The notes under the pieces: generated by a model | Database searches by the model: none | What the model was told of the DNA's origin: nothing | Seen by the model: the letters and a program-made list of their open reading frames with translations, nothing else | From: an uncultured Lachnospiraceae bacterium | GTDB taxonomy: Bacteria; Bacillota; Clostridia; Lachnospirales; Lachnospiraceae | Length of the DNA: 23,099 nt | Direction of reading: 5' to 3' | NCBI GenBank assembly: GCA_905201915.1 | Contig: CAJKQE010000030.1 | Span: forward strand, 1 to 23,099 | Part shown: positions 1 to 7,381 of the stretch, in pieces | Layout of the letters: each line of letters starts with the position of its first letter | How positions within the stretch are numbered: the stretch's first letter is position 1 | Program-made: the position numbers and the translations under genes

Positions 1-62
1 AGCAGGGAACAAGGATAATAATATATCACGATTTTCAATTTTACCATAAGGATTTCCATTTT

Positions 63-251
63 TCAAGCCTTTTTTCGTAAATCTCTGGTATTTTTTTCTA
101 CCTGCTTTCTGGAAAGCATGACCTGATGTCCACATCCCATACATTTCAAGCGAAAATCAGCCCCCACTCTTAAAATTTCCCATTCATTACTTCCGCAGGG
201 ATGTTGTTTTTTCAGTTTTACAAAATCTCCTACTTCATAATTTAAACTCAT
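63..251 (-). CDS. DUF951 family small zinc-ribbon-like protein
   Basis: This 62-residue protein has the typical length and pattern of the DUF951 family found widely in Firmicutes: an N-terminal GDFVKLKKQHPCGSNEWE stretch, then RVGADFRLKCMGCGHQVML. Cys19 and the CMGC pair (Cys37, Cys40) could bind a metal; this is inferred. The biochemical role of the family is unknown. A GAGGTGA ribosome binding site lies just upstream of the ATG. It is the last gene of the run zinc-ribbon protein, sortase, sirtuin, DUF951, starting 15 bases after the sirtuin stop codon, so it is probably co-transcribed. The family call is firm; the function is not known. Confidence 0.88.
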   Translation of the reverse strand: MSLNYEVGDFVKLKKQHPCGSNEWEILRVGADFRLKCMGCGHQVMLSRKQVEKNTRDLRKKA

Positions 252-266
252 TTTCTGTCACCTCAT

Positions 267-986
267 TTACTTTATTTGCTCAAACACTTTACCGATTGGC
301 TGGTTAATAACAAGCTCTGCCATCCCATCCTGCGGTGTCTTATCACGATTGATTACAACCAGATGTTCTCCTGCAAAATAATCCACTAAAGAAGCTGCCG
401 GATAAACGGAAAGAGACGTCCCTCCTATAATCAAGGTATCCGCATGAGAAATGGCATGAATGGACTCTTTTACAACATCCTGATCTAAAGCCTCCTCATA
501 AAGCACTACGTCTGGTTTAATAATACTGCCACATTTACTGCATCTGGGTATTCCCTTATTCTTTTTCATATAAGCAAAATCATAAAAACTCCGGCACTTT
601 ACACAATGATTACGATAAACGCTTCCATGAAGCTCTAAAACTCTTTTACTTCCGGCCATCTGATGGAGATTATCAATATTTTGTGTCACAATTGCTTTTA
701 ATTTTCCCTGTTCTTCCAGTTTTGCCAGCTTTTTATGGGCTGCATTTGGCTTTGCTGTATCACACAGCATTTTCGCCTGATAAAATCGATAAAATTCCGC
801 AGGTTTATTCTGAAAAAAAGTATGGCTTAAAATTATTTCCGGCGGAAAATCCCATTCCTGATGATACAATCCGTCTACACTTCGAAAATCAGGAATGCCA
901 CTTTCTGTGGAAACTCCTGCCCCTCCAAAAAACACCAGATTTCTACTCTCATCTATAATCTGCTGTAATCTTGCTATCTCTCCCAT
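267..986 (-). CDS. Sir2-family NAD-dependent protein deacylase (sirtuin)
   Basis: Sirtuin that removes acyl groups from protein lysines using NAD, giving nicotinamide and O-acyl-ADP-ribose; expected in the cytoplasm. At 239 residues it is full length for a bacterial sirtuin. NAD-binding motif GGAGVSTESGIPDFRS lies at residues 21-36, TQNIDNLHQMAG at 101-112, the catalytic base is His120 in the HGS motif, and four cysteines (128, 131, 149, 152) form the structural zinc site. GTSL (189-192) and VINRD (211-215) complete the Rossmann fold. Where class III desuccinylases carry a Tyr-x-x-Arg pair, this protein reads EFYRFYQAKML, so deacetylase rather than desuccinylase activity is more likely (inference). 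It begins 11 bases after the sortase stop with an AGGAGGC ribosome binding site. Often called cobB or npdA; I leave the symbol open. Confidence 0.94.
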   Translation of the reverse strand: MGEIARLQQIIDESRNLVFFGGAGVSTESGIPDFRSVDGLYHQEWDFPPEIILSHTFFQNKPAEFYRFYQAKMLCDTAKPNAAHKKLAKLEEQGKLKAIVTQNIDNLHQMAGSKRVLELHGSVYRNHCVKCRSFYDFAYMKKNKGIPRCSKCGSIIKPDVVLYEEALDQDVVKESIHAISHADTLIIGGTSLSVYPAASLVDYFAGEHLVVINRDKTPQDGMAELVINQPIGKVFEQIK

Positions 987-997
987 AAAAACGCCTC

Positions 998-1786
998 CTA
1001 ATATTCTCCTTCTCTCTTTGCCTGAACAACAAAGCGAGTAGCATCATTTCCTGTACACGTAGACAAAGTAATTACTTTATCGTCCTTGGTCACTTCTGTA
1101 CCAAAATCTACCAACGATTTTTGTTTCATACTGTCAACATAACTGGCAAACAACTCATTTGCTTCCGGAAACAGTGTATAGGTTTCTCCTGTAGCATCTA
1201 CCACATGACTTGAAAAAATTTCATAGCGATAATTTTTTTCCTGTGTGCAAATCCAAATATATCTTCCCGGAACAGAACTTTCATCTTTAAAATATTTTCT
1301 CAGCAGACCAAACATAGAACCGTTTTTCATATTATGTCCGTAGATGAGAGTGTTGCAGTCCTGAAAGTCACTGCTATTTGTATAATCCATAAAAATTGCC
1401 CCTGCTGCATTGGTATTCTTTTCAAATGTATGTTTTAAATAATAGGAATTATCTGTCCCCTTAACAATAGGATAACTAATCTCTGTTCCTTCTATTTGTA
1501 TCCAGCCAATAATATCTCCATTGATTGCTTTCAAATTTACCCAGTCTACCTGCGGAGGGATTGGTTTCGTTTCTTCCTCTTCTACAGGCTCCTGAGGTTC
1601 TTCCTGCGGAACCGGTGTTGCAACATATTCTCTTACTCTGTCATACTCATCTGTTCCTTTTTTATATTCCATAAATATTTTAGCCAGCTGTGCAACAGAA
1701 AAGAGAAACACCGCCAATGCAACAATTATAATAATCGTGCGAATAATGTCTCCTGCTGTTCTTTTCTGCTTGTTTTTTTTATCCAT
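998..1786 (-). CDS. srtB: Class B sortase (membrane transpeptidase)
   Basis: Membrane-anchored cysteine transpeptidase that cuts a C-terminal sorting signal and links the protein to peptidoglycan. The 262-residue chain has a basic cytoplasmic N-terminus, one membrane segment at about 14-37, a Pro/Glu-rich linker (about 57-80) and an extracellular sortase B domain. The catalytic triad is visible: His151 in LIYGHNMKNGSMFG, Cys244 in the TLSTCT motif, and Arg251 seven residues later. The long insert before the catalytic Cys is typical of class B. An AGGAGG site lies seven bases before the ATG and begins right after the stop codon of the preceding zinc-ribbon gene. No NPQTN- or LPXTG-like substrate is encoded nearby, so its target must lie elsewhere. 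Confidence 0.93.
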   Translation of the reverse strand: MDKKNKQKRTAGDIIRTIIIIVALAVFLFSVAQLAKIFMEYKKGTDEYDRVREYVATPVPQEEPQEPVEEEETKPIPPQVDWVNLKAINGDIIGWIQIEGTEISYPIVKGTDNSYYLKHTFEKNTNAAGAIFMDYTNSSDFQDCNTLIYGHNMKNGSMFGLLRKYFKDESSVPGRYIWICTQEKNYRYEIFSSHVVDATGETYTLFPEANELFASYVDSMKQKSLVDFGTEVTKDDKVITLSTCTGNDATRFVVQAKREGEY

Positions 1787-1800
1787 AAATCCTCCTGTTG

Positions 1801-2811
1801 CTAAATCGTATTTCCATAAAAGGAAGTATAATCTTCATTTACAATTCCTTTACTTGGAATGAGCCTGACTGTTATTTCTCCTGTATCTATCTGTGCCCCC
1901 TGAGGCAAAACCACATTGTGATAATAGGTAGAGGCATAAGTATTCCCTTCCGCATATACAGGTTTTAACCAAGCCGAAAAATAAAATTCATTCTCATAGC
2001 TGTAGGTAAAGGTTCCTTCTTTTTTATCAACTACTTCTATATCGTAAGTACCTTCCGGAAAATCCTCTCCCGCAACTGCTTCTCCTGTTATCTGCACCGA
2101 ATTGGTAAGAGGGTTTTCCATTCTTTCTGTAAGATTTTCCACCTGTGCATTCCAGCTTGCAAATCTTATGTTAGAACCGTTTATTCTCACTAACATACCT
2201 TCGCAAAGAGAAACATCCTGCATCTCTTCTATTCCGGAAGGGGCTCTTCCAAAGCTGACATACTCGTCTTCATACTGAGGACTATAATATGTTTGAAAAA
2301 CGCTGCCTGGTGGTGCGGTAATGGTATATTCTCCCGCCGGGATATCTACTCCTACCACATACAATCCCGATTCCATACAATCTTCCCACTGCTCTACAGC
2401 GGGAAACATCTCATCCTTTTCAATTTCTTCTACAGTTACATCAAGTATGTCCTCTGTATTCGATATTTCCTCCTGAATTTCCGGATATGGTTCCAAATCT
2501 GCTTCAGAATTAAATTCAGGAGCAATAAATGCCACAAATATTACAAGTGCTGCTGCACCATAAAAGATTGCTTTTATATTCTTAATTTCAAAGTTCTGCG
2601 TCTGCTTCTTAAATACTGGTTGTTTTCGGTCAAAGTTTCTTTTTGTTTTCTTTTCAACAGTTATATTCTCTGACGAATGTGCATTCTCTGACAAAACACT
2701 TTTACTTGTATGATACTTATATTTTTCATCTGTTTTCCTGTTGTCCATGCCACATTCCGTACATATACCATTTCGCAGTTTTCCACCACATAAATTACAT
2801 CTATTTCGCAT
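1801..2811 (-). CDS. Zinc-ribbon single-pass membrane protein with two repeated extracellular domains
   Basis: A 336-residue protein of unknown function. Residues 5-20 form a zinc ribbon (CNLCG ... CTECG). A charged, low-complexity cytoplasmic stretch follows to about residue 78, then one membrane segment (about 80-98), an acidic stalk (104-145) and an outer part made of two similar units. The first contains GVDIPAGEYTI (154-164), the second AGEDFPEGTYDI (247-258); each ends with a strand segment (GMLVRING and GAQIDTGEITVRL). This layout is common in Clostridia for uncharacterised surface proteins. It has no signal peptide and no sorting motif at its C-terminus, so it is not an evident sortase substrate. 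It is the first gene of the operon, with a GGGGGAAGGA ribosome binding site and srtB 14 bases downstream. Confidence 0.8.
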   Translation of the reverse strand: MRNRCNLCGGKLRNGICTECGMDNRKTDEKYKYHTSKSVLSENAHSSENITVEKKTKRNFDRKQPVFKKQTQNFEIKNIKAIFYGAAALVIFVAFIAPEFNSEADLEPYPEIQEEISNTEDILDVTVEEIEKDEMFPAVEQWEDCMESGLYVVGVDIPAGEYTITAPPGSVFQTYYSPQYEDEYVSFGRAPSGIEEMQDVSLCEGMLVRINGSNIRFASWNAQVENLTERMENPLTNSVQITGEAVAGEDFPEGTYDIEVVDKKEGTFTYSYENEFYFSAWLKPVYAEGNTYASTYYHNVVLPQGAQIDTGEITVRLIPSKGIVNEDYTSFYGNTI

Positions 2812-2837
2812 TTTCCTTCCCCCTTTCCTTTTTTTCT

Positions 2838-2866
2838 ATTGTATCAGAACACCCCCTTCAAGTCTA
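2838..2866 (-). promoter_or_regulatory. Probable promoter of the zinc-ribbon/srtB/sirtuin operon
   Basis: On the minus strand TAGACT (2866-2861) is followed by 17 bases and TACAAT (2843-2838), ending 26 bases before the ATG at 2811. The -10 matches five of six consensus bases, the -35 four of six. It is the only reasonable pair between the coaX terminator and the gene. Confidence 0.45.
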
Positions 2867-2912
2867 TAAAAATTCTGCCACCAGAATGCTCTGCCTACGG
2901 TGAATTATCCAT

Positions 2913-2942
2913 AAAAAAGAACTGTCACCATTGTAACAGTCC
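2913..2942 (-). terminator. Rho-independent terminator of the coaBC-ECF-coaX operon
   Basis: Read on the minus strand, a 10-bp stem GGACTGTTAC / GTGACAGTTC (two G-T pairs) closes an AATG loop and is followed directly by six T. It lies 11 bases after the coaX stop codon, so it ends the CoA operon and separates it from the next gene. Confidence 0.85.
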
Positions 2943-2953
2943 TTTGAAACTTT

Positions 2954-3724
2954 CTATTTTTTGTTATTTTTTTCGTATAAAATATAAAGTCCTTTCAATA
3001 ATAAATCATCATCTAAGATAACTTCTCTTTTACAATATGGGATGACCTTCTTTGCCAGACCTCCTGTTGCGATTACTGTGGTTTTTTCGCCTATACGCTC
3101 CTCCAGCCTGTCAATAATACCATCAATAGCTGCGGCGCTACTGTAAATCATACCGCTTTTCATGCACTCTATGGTATTTTTGCCAATCATATCATTGGGG
3201 GCTTCCAGCCCAATTCCACGAAGCTGTGCTGCTCTTTCTGTTAAAGAGTCCAAGGACACGCCGATACCCGGATAAATCATTCCTCCGATATAGTTTTTCT
3301 TGCTGTCAATGACACTGACCGTATTGGCTGTTCCCAAATCAAAAATCAGCATTGGCGCTTTGTATTCTGCAATTCCTGCCACAGCATCTACCACTAAGTC
3401 GCTTCCAAGCTGCTCCGGACTTTCAATTCTGATATTTAAACCTGTTTTAATTCCCGCTCCTACTACCAGCACTTCTTTATCTAGTATTTTTTCTACGGCA
3501 AGCTTTGCTGTTTTGGTAATTTTCGGCACAACAGAGGAAATAATTCCTCCGTCCAGCTGCTCTCTGTGAATATGATAAATATCTAAAACATTTTTAATGT
3601 CAATGGCATATTCCAGCTCTGTTTTTGTGTGTACCGTTGATAATCTTTCAATAAAAATTCTTTTTCCTTTATCGATACAGCCAATTACAATATTGGTGTT
3701 TCCTATGTCAATCGCTAAAATCAT
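2954..3724 (-). CDS. coaX: Type III pantothenate kinase
   Basis: Catalyses ATP-dependent phosphorylation of pantothenate, the first step of coenzyme A synthesis, in the cytoplasm. The 256-residue length is typical for CoaX. The ASKHA-fold phosphate motif DIGNTN lies at residues 6-11; ESPEQLGSDL (101-110) holds the catalytic Asp109; FDLGTANT (128-135) is the second phosphate-binding motif; GGMIYPGI (147-154) and ATGGLA (219-224) are further family motifs. One small oddity is Leu110 where many members have Arg (GADR). Its start overlaps the end of the ECF S-component gene by 17 bases, indicating translational coupling. Type III kinases are usually insensitive to CoA feedback (known for the family), so control here may be at transcription. 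Confidence 0.95.
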   Translation of the reverse strand: MILAIDIGNTNIVIGCIDKGKRIFIERLSTVHTKTELEYAIDIKNVLDIYHIHREQLDGGIISSVVPKITKTAKLAVEKILDKEVLVVGAGIKTGLNIRIESPEQLGSDLVVDAVAGIAEYKAPMLIFDLGTANTVSVIDSKKNYIGGMIYPGIGVSLDSLTERAAQLRGIGLEAPNDMIGKNTIECMKSGMIYSSAAAIDGIIDRLEERIGEKTTVIATGGLAKKVIPYCKREVILDDDLLLKGLYILYEKNNKK

Positions 3725-4382
3725 TGATAAACCCTAATCTTTCTCTGATGTTTCTTTTCATTAAAATCCTTCCGATAAAGAAAACCAGAACGCCTGCCAC
3801 AATGGCTTCCGGCACGCCGTTCATTCCGATAATGGATAAAATAAATCCGTAAACCGCTTTTACCGTAACTCCATTGGCTGCTGCATAAGCTTTCCTGAAA
3901 AACAGAAAAATCAAATTCATAACCAAAAGTGTATTTACCAATGAGCCTGTAACTCCGGCAATAATCAGTCCCCATGGGGATACCGATTTTTTGTCTATTT
4001 TCTTTATCAGTTTGTAAATATAATATGGAAGAACTCCTACCAAAATTCTGGGAAGGAAGCATATTATAACACTTCCAAAACCACCTTCAAATTCACCTAA
4101 ATTATAAAATGGAGTAAAAACAAAGGATGTAATAGTAGGATTCATAGTATTATTGATAAAACTTGTAAGTCCAAATAAAAATCCTAAAGCAGCTCCCTTT
4201 TTCGGACCTAAAAGCAGCGACGCCAGAATAACCGGTATGTGAATAATCGTTGCCCTGGTAAAGCCCAACGGAATATATCCCAAAAAGGGCGTAAACGCCA
4301 TAATAATAATAATAGCTCCAAAAATTGCTGTCTGTACCATACTTCTTGTATTCTGTCTGTTATCTGCTGTTAAATTTTTCAT
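3708..4382 (-). CDS. ECF transporter S component, probably for pantothenate
   Basis: Substrate-binding membrane subunit of an energy-coupling-factor vitamin transporter; it would work with a shared EcfAA'T module that is not in this window. The 224 residues hold about six hydrophobic segments (near 17-35, 43-60, 62-76, 100-121, 133-158 and 175-208), and the sequence around FTRATIIHIPVILASLLLGP is typical of S components. No ATPase domain is present. It lies between coaBC and coaX and overlaps coaX by 17 bases, so pantothenate is the most likely substrate (a PanT-type role); this rests on context, not on binding-site residues. Start supported by an AAGGAG site. Confidence 0.85.
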   Translation of the reverse strand: MKNLTADNRQNTRSMVQTAIFGAIIIIMAFTPFLGYIPLGFTRATIIHIPVILASLLLGPKKGAALGFLFGLTSFINNTMNPTITSFVFTPFYNLGEFEGGFGSVIICFLPRILVGVLPYYIYKLIKKIDKKSVSPWGLIIAGVTGSLVNTLLVMNLIFLFFRKAYAAANGVTVKAVYGFILSIIGMNGVPEAIVAGVLVFFIGRILMKRNIRERLGFINDFSD

Positions 4383-4423
4383 AATTTCTCCTTGTTATCG
4401 TTCTTTTAAGATACAATACATTG

Positions 4424-5617
4424 TTATTTTGTCATTTTTAAAATCTGGTTCAAAATTTCAAAGGCGGTTTCCTCTTTTGACATTTTCCCGAGTGAAATTT
4501 CCTCATTTTCAGTAATCATGGTGACAACATTGGTATTTCCCGCAAAGCCTGCGCCTTCTACCTTTAAATTATTTGCCACAATCATATCCAGATTTTTCTT
4601 CTCCAATTTTTTTCTGGAATTTTCCAGCATATTTTCCGTCTCCATGGAAAAACCGCATAGGAATTGTCCCTGCTTTTTATGTTCTCCCAGATAGGCCAAA
4701 ATATCCTGACTGCGCTTCATTTCCAATGACAGCTCTCCGTCTTTTTTCTTGACCTTTTCTGTGCTTACATACTTTGGACAATAATCTGCCACGGCTGCTG
4801 CTTTAATAATGATATCCTGCTCTGATGCACGTTTCGTTACTTCACAAAACATGTCCTCCGCCGTAATCACTGGTACTACTAATACAAAGGGCGGTGCAGG
4901 AATATTGACAGGGCCGCTTACAAGAGTAACCTCGGCTCCTCGCTGCATACATACTTTTGCAATGGCATATCCCATTTTTCCTGTGGAATGGTTGGTGATA
5001 TAACGTACAGGATCAATAGGCTCCTGCGTAGGTCCTGCTGTCACCAAAATTTTCTTTCCTTTTAAATCTTTTTCATAGGCACATTCTCGCAGAATATGCT
5101 GTAAAAGTAATTCCGGTTCAGGCATCTTGCCCTGTCCTGTATCTCCGCATGCCAAATATCCATAAGCACTCTCTACAATCTCATAGCCATAGTGCTCCAG
5201 AACTTTCAAATTGTCCTGCACAATGGGATTTTCGAACATATTGGTGTTCATTGCCGGCGCAAGGATTTTCTTACATTTGCACGCCATAATAGTAGTGGTA
5301 AGCATATCGTCTGCGATGCCGTGAGCCAGCTTTCCAATACAGTTTGCACTGGCAGGGGCAATCAGTACCACATCTGCTTTCTTTGCCAGAGCCACATGCT
5401 CTACATTATACTGAAAATTCCTGTCAAAGGTGTCCACCAGACATTTGTTTCCTGTTAAGGTTTCAAAGGTAATGGGATTGATAAAATTCTCCGCATTCTT
5501 TGTCATTAACACCTGAACGTCTGCGTGAAGCTTTTTCAGCATACTGGCAAGGGAAGCAATTTTGTATGCTGCAATACTTCCTGTAACTGCAAGCACTACA
5601 CACTTTCCTTTTAACAT
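4424..5617 (-). CDS. coaBC: Bifunctional phosphopantothenoylcysteine decarboxylase / phosphopantothenate-cysteine ligase
   Basis: Fused flavoprotein carrying two successive CoA steps: CoaB joins cysteine to 4'-phosphopantothenate and CoaC decarboxylates the product to 4'-phosphopantetheine. With the ATG at 5617 it has 397 residues. The CoaC half shows VTGSIAAYK (11-19), His74 in NVEHVAL, PASAN (88-92), PAMNTNMFENP with Asn124, and Cys157 in ACGDTGQGKM. The CoaB half begins near 188 with ILVTAGPTQEPIDPVR, has ITNHSTGKMG (Asn209) and the basic loop around 288-292. I chose 5617 because an AGAGAGG site precedes it by eight bases; an in-frame ATG at 5647 would add ten residues but has no good ribosome binding site. 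It is the first gene of the CoA operon. Confidence 0.95.
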   Translation of the reverse strand: MLKGKCVVLAVTGSIAAYKIASLASMLKKLHADVQVLMTKNAENFINPITFETLTGNKCLVDTFDRNFQYNVEHVALAKKADVVLIAPASANCIGKLAHGIADDMLTTTIMACKCKKILAPAMNTNMFENPIVQDNLKVLEHYGYEIVESAYGYLACGDTGQGKMPEPELLLQHILRECAYEKDLKGKKILVTAGPTQEPIDPVRYITNHSTGKMGYAIAKVCMQRGAEVTLVSGPVNIPAPPFVLVVPVITAEDMFCEVTKRASEQDIIIKAAAVADYCPKYVSTEKVKKKDGELSLEMKRSQDILAYLGEHKKQGQFLCGFSMETENMLENSRKKLEKKNLDMIVANNLKVEGAGFAGNTNVVTMITENEEISLGKMSKEETAFEILNQILKMTK

Positions 5618-5645
5618 TGTGTATACCTCTCTTCTTTTTGTGAAC

Positions 5646-5659
5646 ATCTGATTTCAGAT
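5646..5659 (-). promoter_or_regulatory. Palindrome in the coaBC leader, possible operator
   Basis: ATCTGA-AA-TCAGAT on the minus strand is a perfect inverted repeat with 6-bp arms. It starts 19 bases downstream of the -10 box, within the untranslated leader and ahead of the preferred coaBC start. It could bind a dimeric repressor; the regulator is unknown. Palindromes of this size also arise by chance. Confidence 0.35.
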
Positions 5660-5678
5660 TGCTCCATTTCAGCTTCTT

Positions 5679-5707
5679 ATTATATGGAATAACCTGTAAA
5701 AAATCAA
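5679..5707 (-). promoter_or_regulatory. Promoter of the coaBC operon
   Basis: On the minus strand TTGATT (5707-5702), a 17-base spacer and a perfect TATAAT (5684-5679). It lies 62 bases upstream of the chosen coaBC start codon. Confidence 0.7.
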
Positions 5708-5792
5708 TATGCCATTTTCACTTTCTCTTGTTCCTGCTCCTTTTCTGTGCTATGCTTTTTTCAACATTTACATTTATAAAGGAGTATTTCTC

Positions 5793-6464
5793 ATGTCACG
5801 TAATAAGCAAGTATCAGAAACCCATCTTCTCGGACTTCTTCTGGCTGTTGTGGGAGGTTTTCTGGATGCCTATACCTATCTTTGCAGAGGTCGTGTCTTT
5901 GCTAATGCACAGACCGGAAATATTGTGCTTCTGGGTGTAAACCTTACAGAACAGAACTGGAACAGAGCTTTTTATTACCTCATGCCTATTCTCGCCTTTG
6001 TCGCCGGAATTCTGGTATGTGAAATTATTCAAACACATTTTAAATGGAAAAAGAAGTTCCATTGGAGACAGCTTATTGTCCTTATGGAAATTTTCTGTCT
6101 GATTATCGCAGGCTTTCTGCCTGCTCCTGCCTTGGACACTCCGGTAAATATTATGATTTCCTTTGTGTGTGCCCTTCAAGTAGAGGCTTTCCGAAAAATG
6201 AACGGAAATACTTATGCCACTACCATGTGTACGGGAAATTTAAGAAGCGCTTCTCAGCAGTTATACTTATATGCAACCACAAAACAGAAGGTTTATCTGC
6301 ACAATTGCCTTCAATACTATAATGTTATTCTGTTCTTTATTATCGGAGCAGGGGCAGGCAGCTTTTTTACCGGTATTTTTCATACAAAAGCCGTATGGCT
6401 TTGTGCACTGGGGCTTTTAGCCGCATTTATTGCCATGTTTTTAAACAGGGAGGAGAGTCTATGA
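5793..6464 (+). CDS. DUF1275 (YoaK-type) membrane protein
   Basis: Integral membrane protein of 223 residues with about six hydrophobic segments. Family motifs are clear: GGFLDAYTYLCRGRVFANAQTGN near the N-terminus and FRKMNGNTYATTMCTGNLRS in the centre. The family is widespread but has no proven function; transport has been suggested by distant similarity only. The start at 5793 is preceded by AAAGGAGT at normal spacing; an ATG further upstream (5709) has no ribosome binding site and would add an unlike N-terminus. The 3' end overlaps the AraC-type regulator gene as ATGA, so the two are translated together. No promoter with two good boxes was found upstream. Confidence 0.88.
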   Translation: MSRNKQVSETHLLGLLLAVVGGFLDAYTYLCRGRVFANAQTGNIVLLGVNLTEQNWNRAFYYLMPILAFVAGILVCEIIQTHFKWKKKFHWRQLIVLMEIFCLIIAGFLPAPALDTPVNIMISFVCALQVEAFRKMNGNTYATTMCTGNLRSASQQLYLYATTKQKVYLHNCLQYYNVILFFIIGAGAGSFFTGIFHTKAVWLCALGLLAAFIAMFLNREESL

Positions 6465-7288
6465 GCCACGCAGATACACAATTAAAAGAGCAAAAAGACC
6501 ACGGAACTTCTCTTTTTCCCTGTGCCTTATACGAGGTCTGTGAGGAAAAAAACTGGTCCGGCGTGCCCCATCACTGGCATGATGAAATGGAAATCCTCTA
6601 CTTTTCTAAGGGCAGCTATACTCTTTTTGTCAATATGGAACAGTTTCAGATTGAGGAAAAATGCTTTTATTTCATTTATCCAGGCGAGCTCCATGCCATT
6701 GTTCCCCATTCGGACAGTACGGAGTCTGCCCTTGTGTTTCATCCAAGCCTTTTGGGCTTTGAATATAAGCTGTTTCCTCAATGTCTGAAGCCCTCCAATC
6801 CTGCTTTTTCCCCTTTTGAAAAAGAATATCGGAAGGTTTTCCACATTTTCCATCAGTTTCCTGAGGACAGCCTCTCTGCCCGCCTGTTTATACAGAGCGG
6901 CATTTTTAAAATGGCAGGTATTCTATCCACTTTTACCTCTTTACTTCAAACAGAACGTAAAACGGACATGCGGATAGAAACCATTAAAACGGCACTGGAT
7001 TTTCTCCATAGTCATTATCAGGAAAAGCTCTATATTCGGGATTTAGCTCTGCAAGTCAACATGAATGAACAATATTTCTGCCGTTTTTTCAAAAAGGTGC
7101 TGGGAAAATCCCCCATTACCTATCTAAACGAATACCGCATTAAACAGGCTTGCATTCTTCTGCAAACCACGGACCTTCCCATTATGGAGGTTGGCATGGA
7201 CTGCGGTTTCTTTCATCTTGGAAATTTCATGAAAGAATTTAAAAAATATACAGAGACTACGCCTTTACAGTACCGCAAAAAGTCATAA
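6461..7288 (+). CDS. AraC-family transcriptional regulator with N-terminal cupin domain
   Basis: DNA-binding regulator of 275 residues. The N-terminal part is a cupin-like sensor domain (PHHWHDEMEILYFSKG at about 36-51, then FYFIYPGELHAI), which in this family usually binds a sugar or small metabolite. The last about 100 residues hold two helix-turn-helix motifs: YIRDLALQVNMNEQYFCRFF followed by GKSPITYLNEYRI, and IMEVGMDCGF with FMKEFKKYTETTPLQYR at the very end. The ATG at 6461 overlaps the stop of the DUF1275 gene (ATGA) and has a GGAGGAG site. The next gene is a GH13 glucosidase 93 bases downstream with its own -10 box, so an alpha-glucoside signal is a fair guess, but unproven. Confidence 0.92.
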   Translation: MSHADTQLKEQKDHGTSLFPCALYEVCEEKNWSGVPHHWHDEMEILYFSKGSYTLFVNMEQFQIEEKCFYFIYPGELHAIVPHSDSTESALVFHPSLLGFEYKLFPQCLKPSNPAFSPFEKEYRKVFHIFHQFPEDSLSARLFIQSGIFKMAGILSTFTSLLQTERKTDMRIETIKTALDFLHSHYQEKLYIRDLALQVNMNEQYFCRFFKKVLGKSPITYLNEYRIKQACILLQTTDLPIMEVGMDCGFFHLGNFMKEFKKYTETTPLQYRKKS

Positions 7289-7305
7289 TAACGCAGTTTT
7301 TAATC

Positions 7306-7344
7306 AAATATTCGCAAGATATTTTTAAATTTGTTCATTATAAT
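7306..7344 (+). promoter_or_regulatory. Probable glucosidase promoter with inverted repeat at the -35 position
   Basis: A perfect TATAAT lies at 7339-7344, 37 bases before the glucosidase ATG. No -35 hexamer is found at the right spacing; instead an inverted repeat AAATAT (7306-7311) / ATATTT (7319-7324) covers that place. A -10 without a -35 is usual at activator-dependent promoters, and an AraC-type gene sits directly upstream. Confidence 0.45.
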
Positions 7345-7381
7345 AGAGTTTACATTTAAAATACACTTAGGAGGTTTGATT

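Noticed and set aside
1..62. Possible start of a further minus-strand gene after DUF951, from a TTG at 66 or an ATG at 59.
   Set aside because: Both frames stay open to the left edge, but neither start has a convincing ribosome binding site and about 20 codons are too few to recognise a product.
4383..4423. Riboswitch before the ECF S-component gene.
   Set aside because: The 41-base gap after coaBC is too short for a known riboswitch and shows no conserved fold.
6238..6466. N-terminal extension of the AraC-type gene upstream to 6395.
   Set aside because: It lies inside the DUF1275 gene, while the ATG at 6461 has a strong ribosome binding site and begins at the expected cupin domain.
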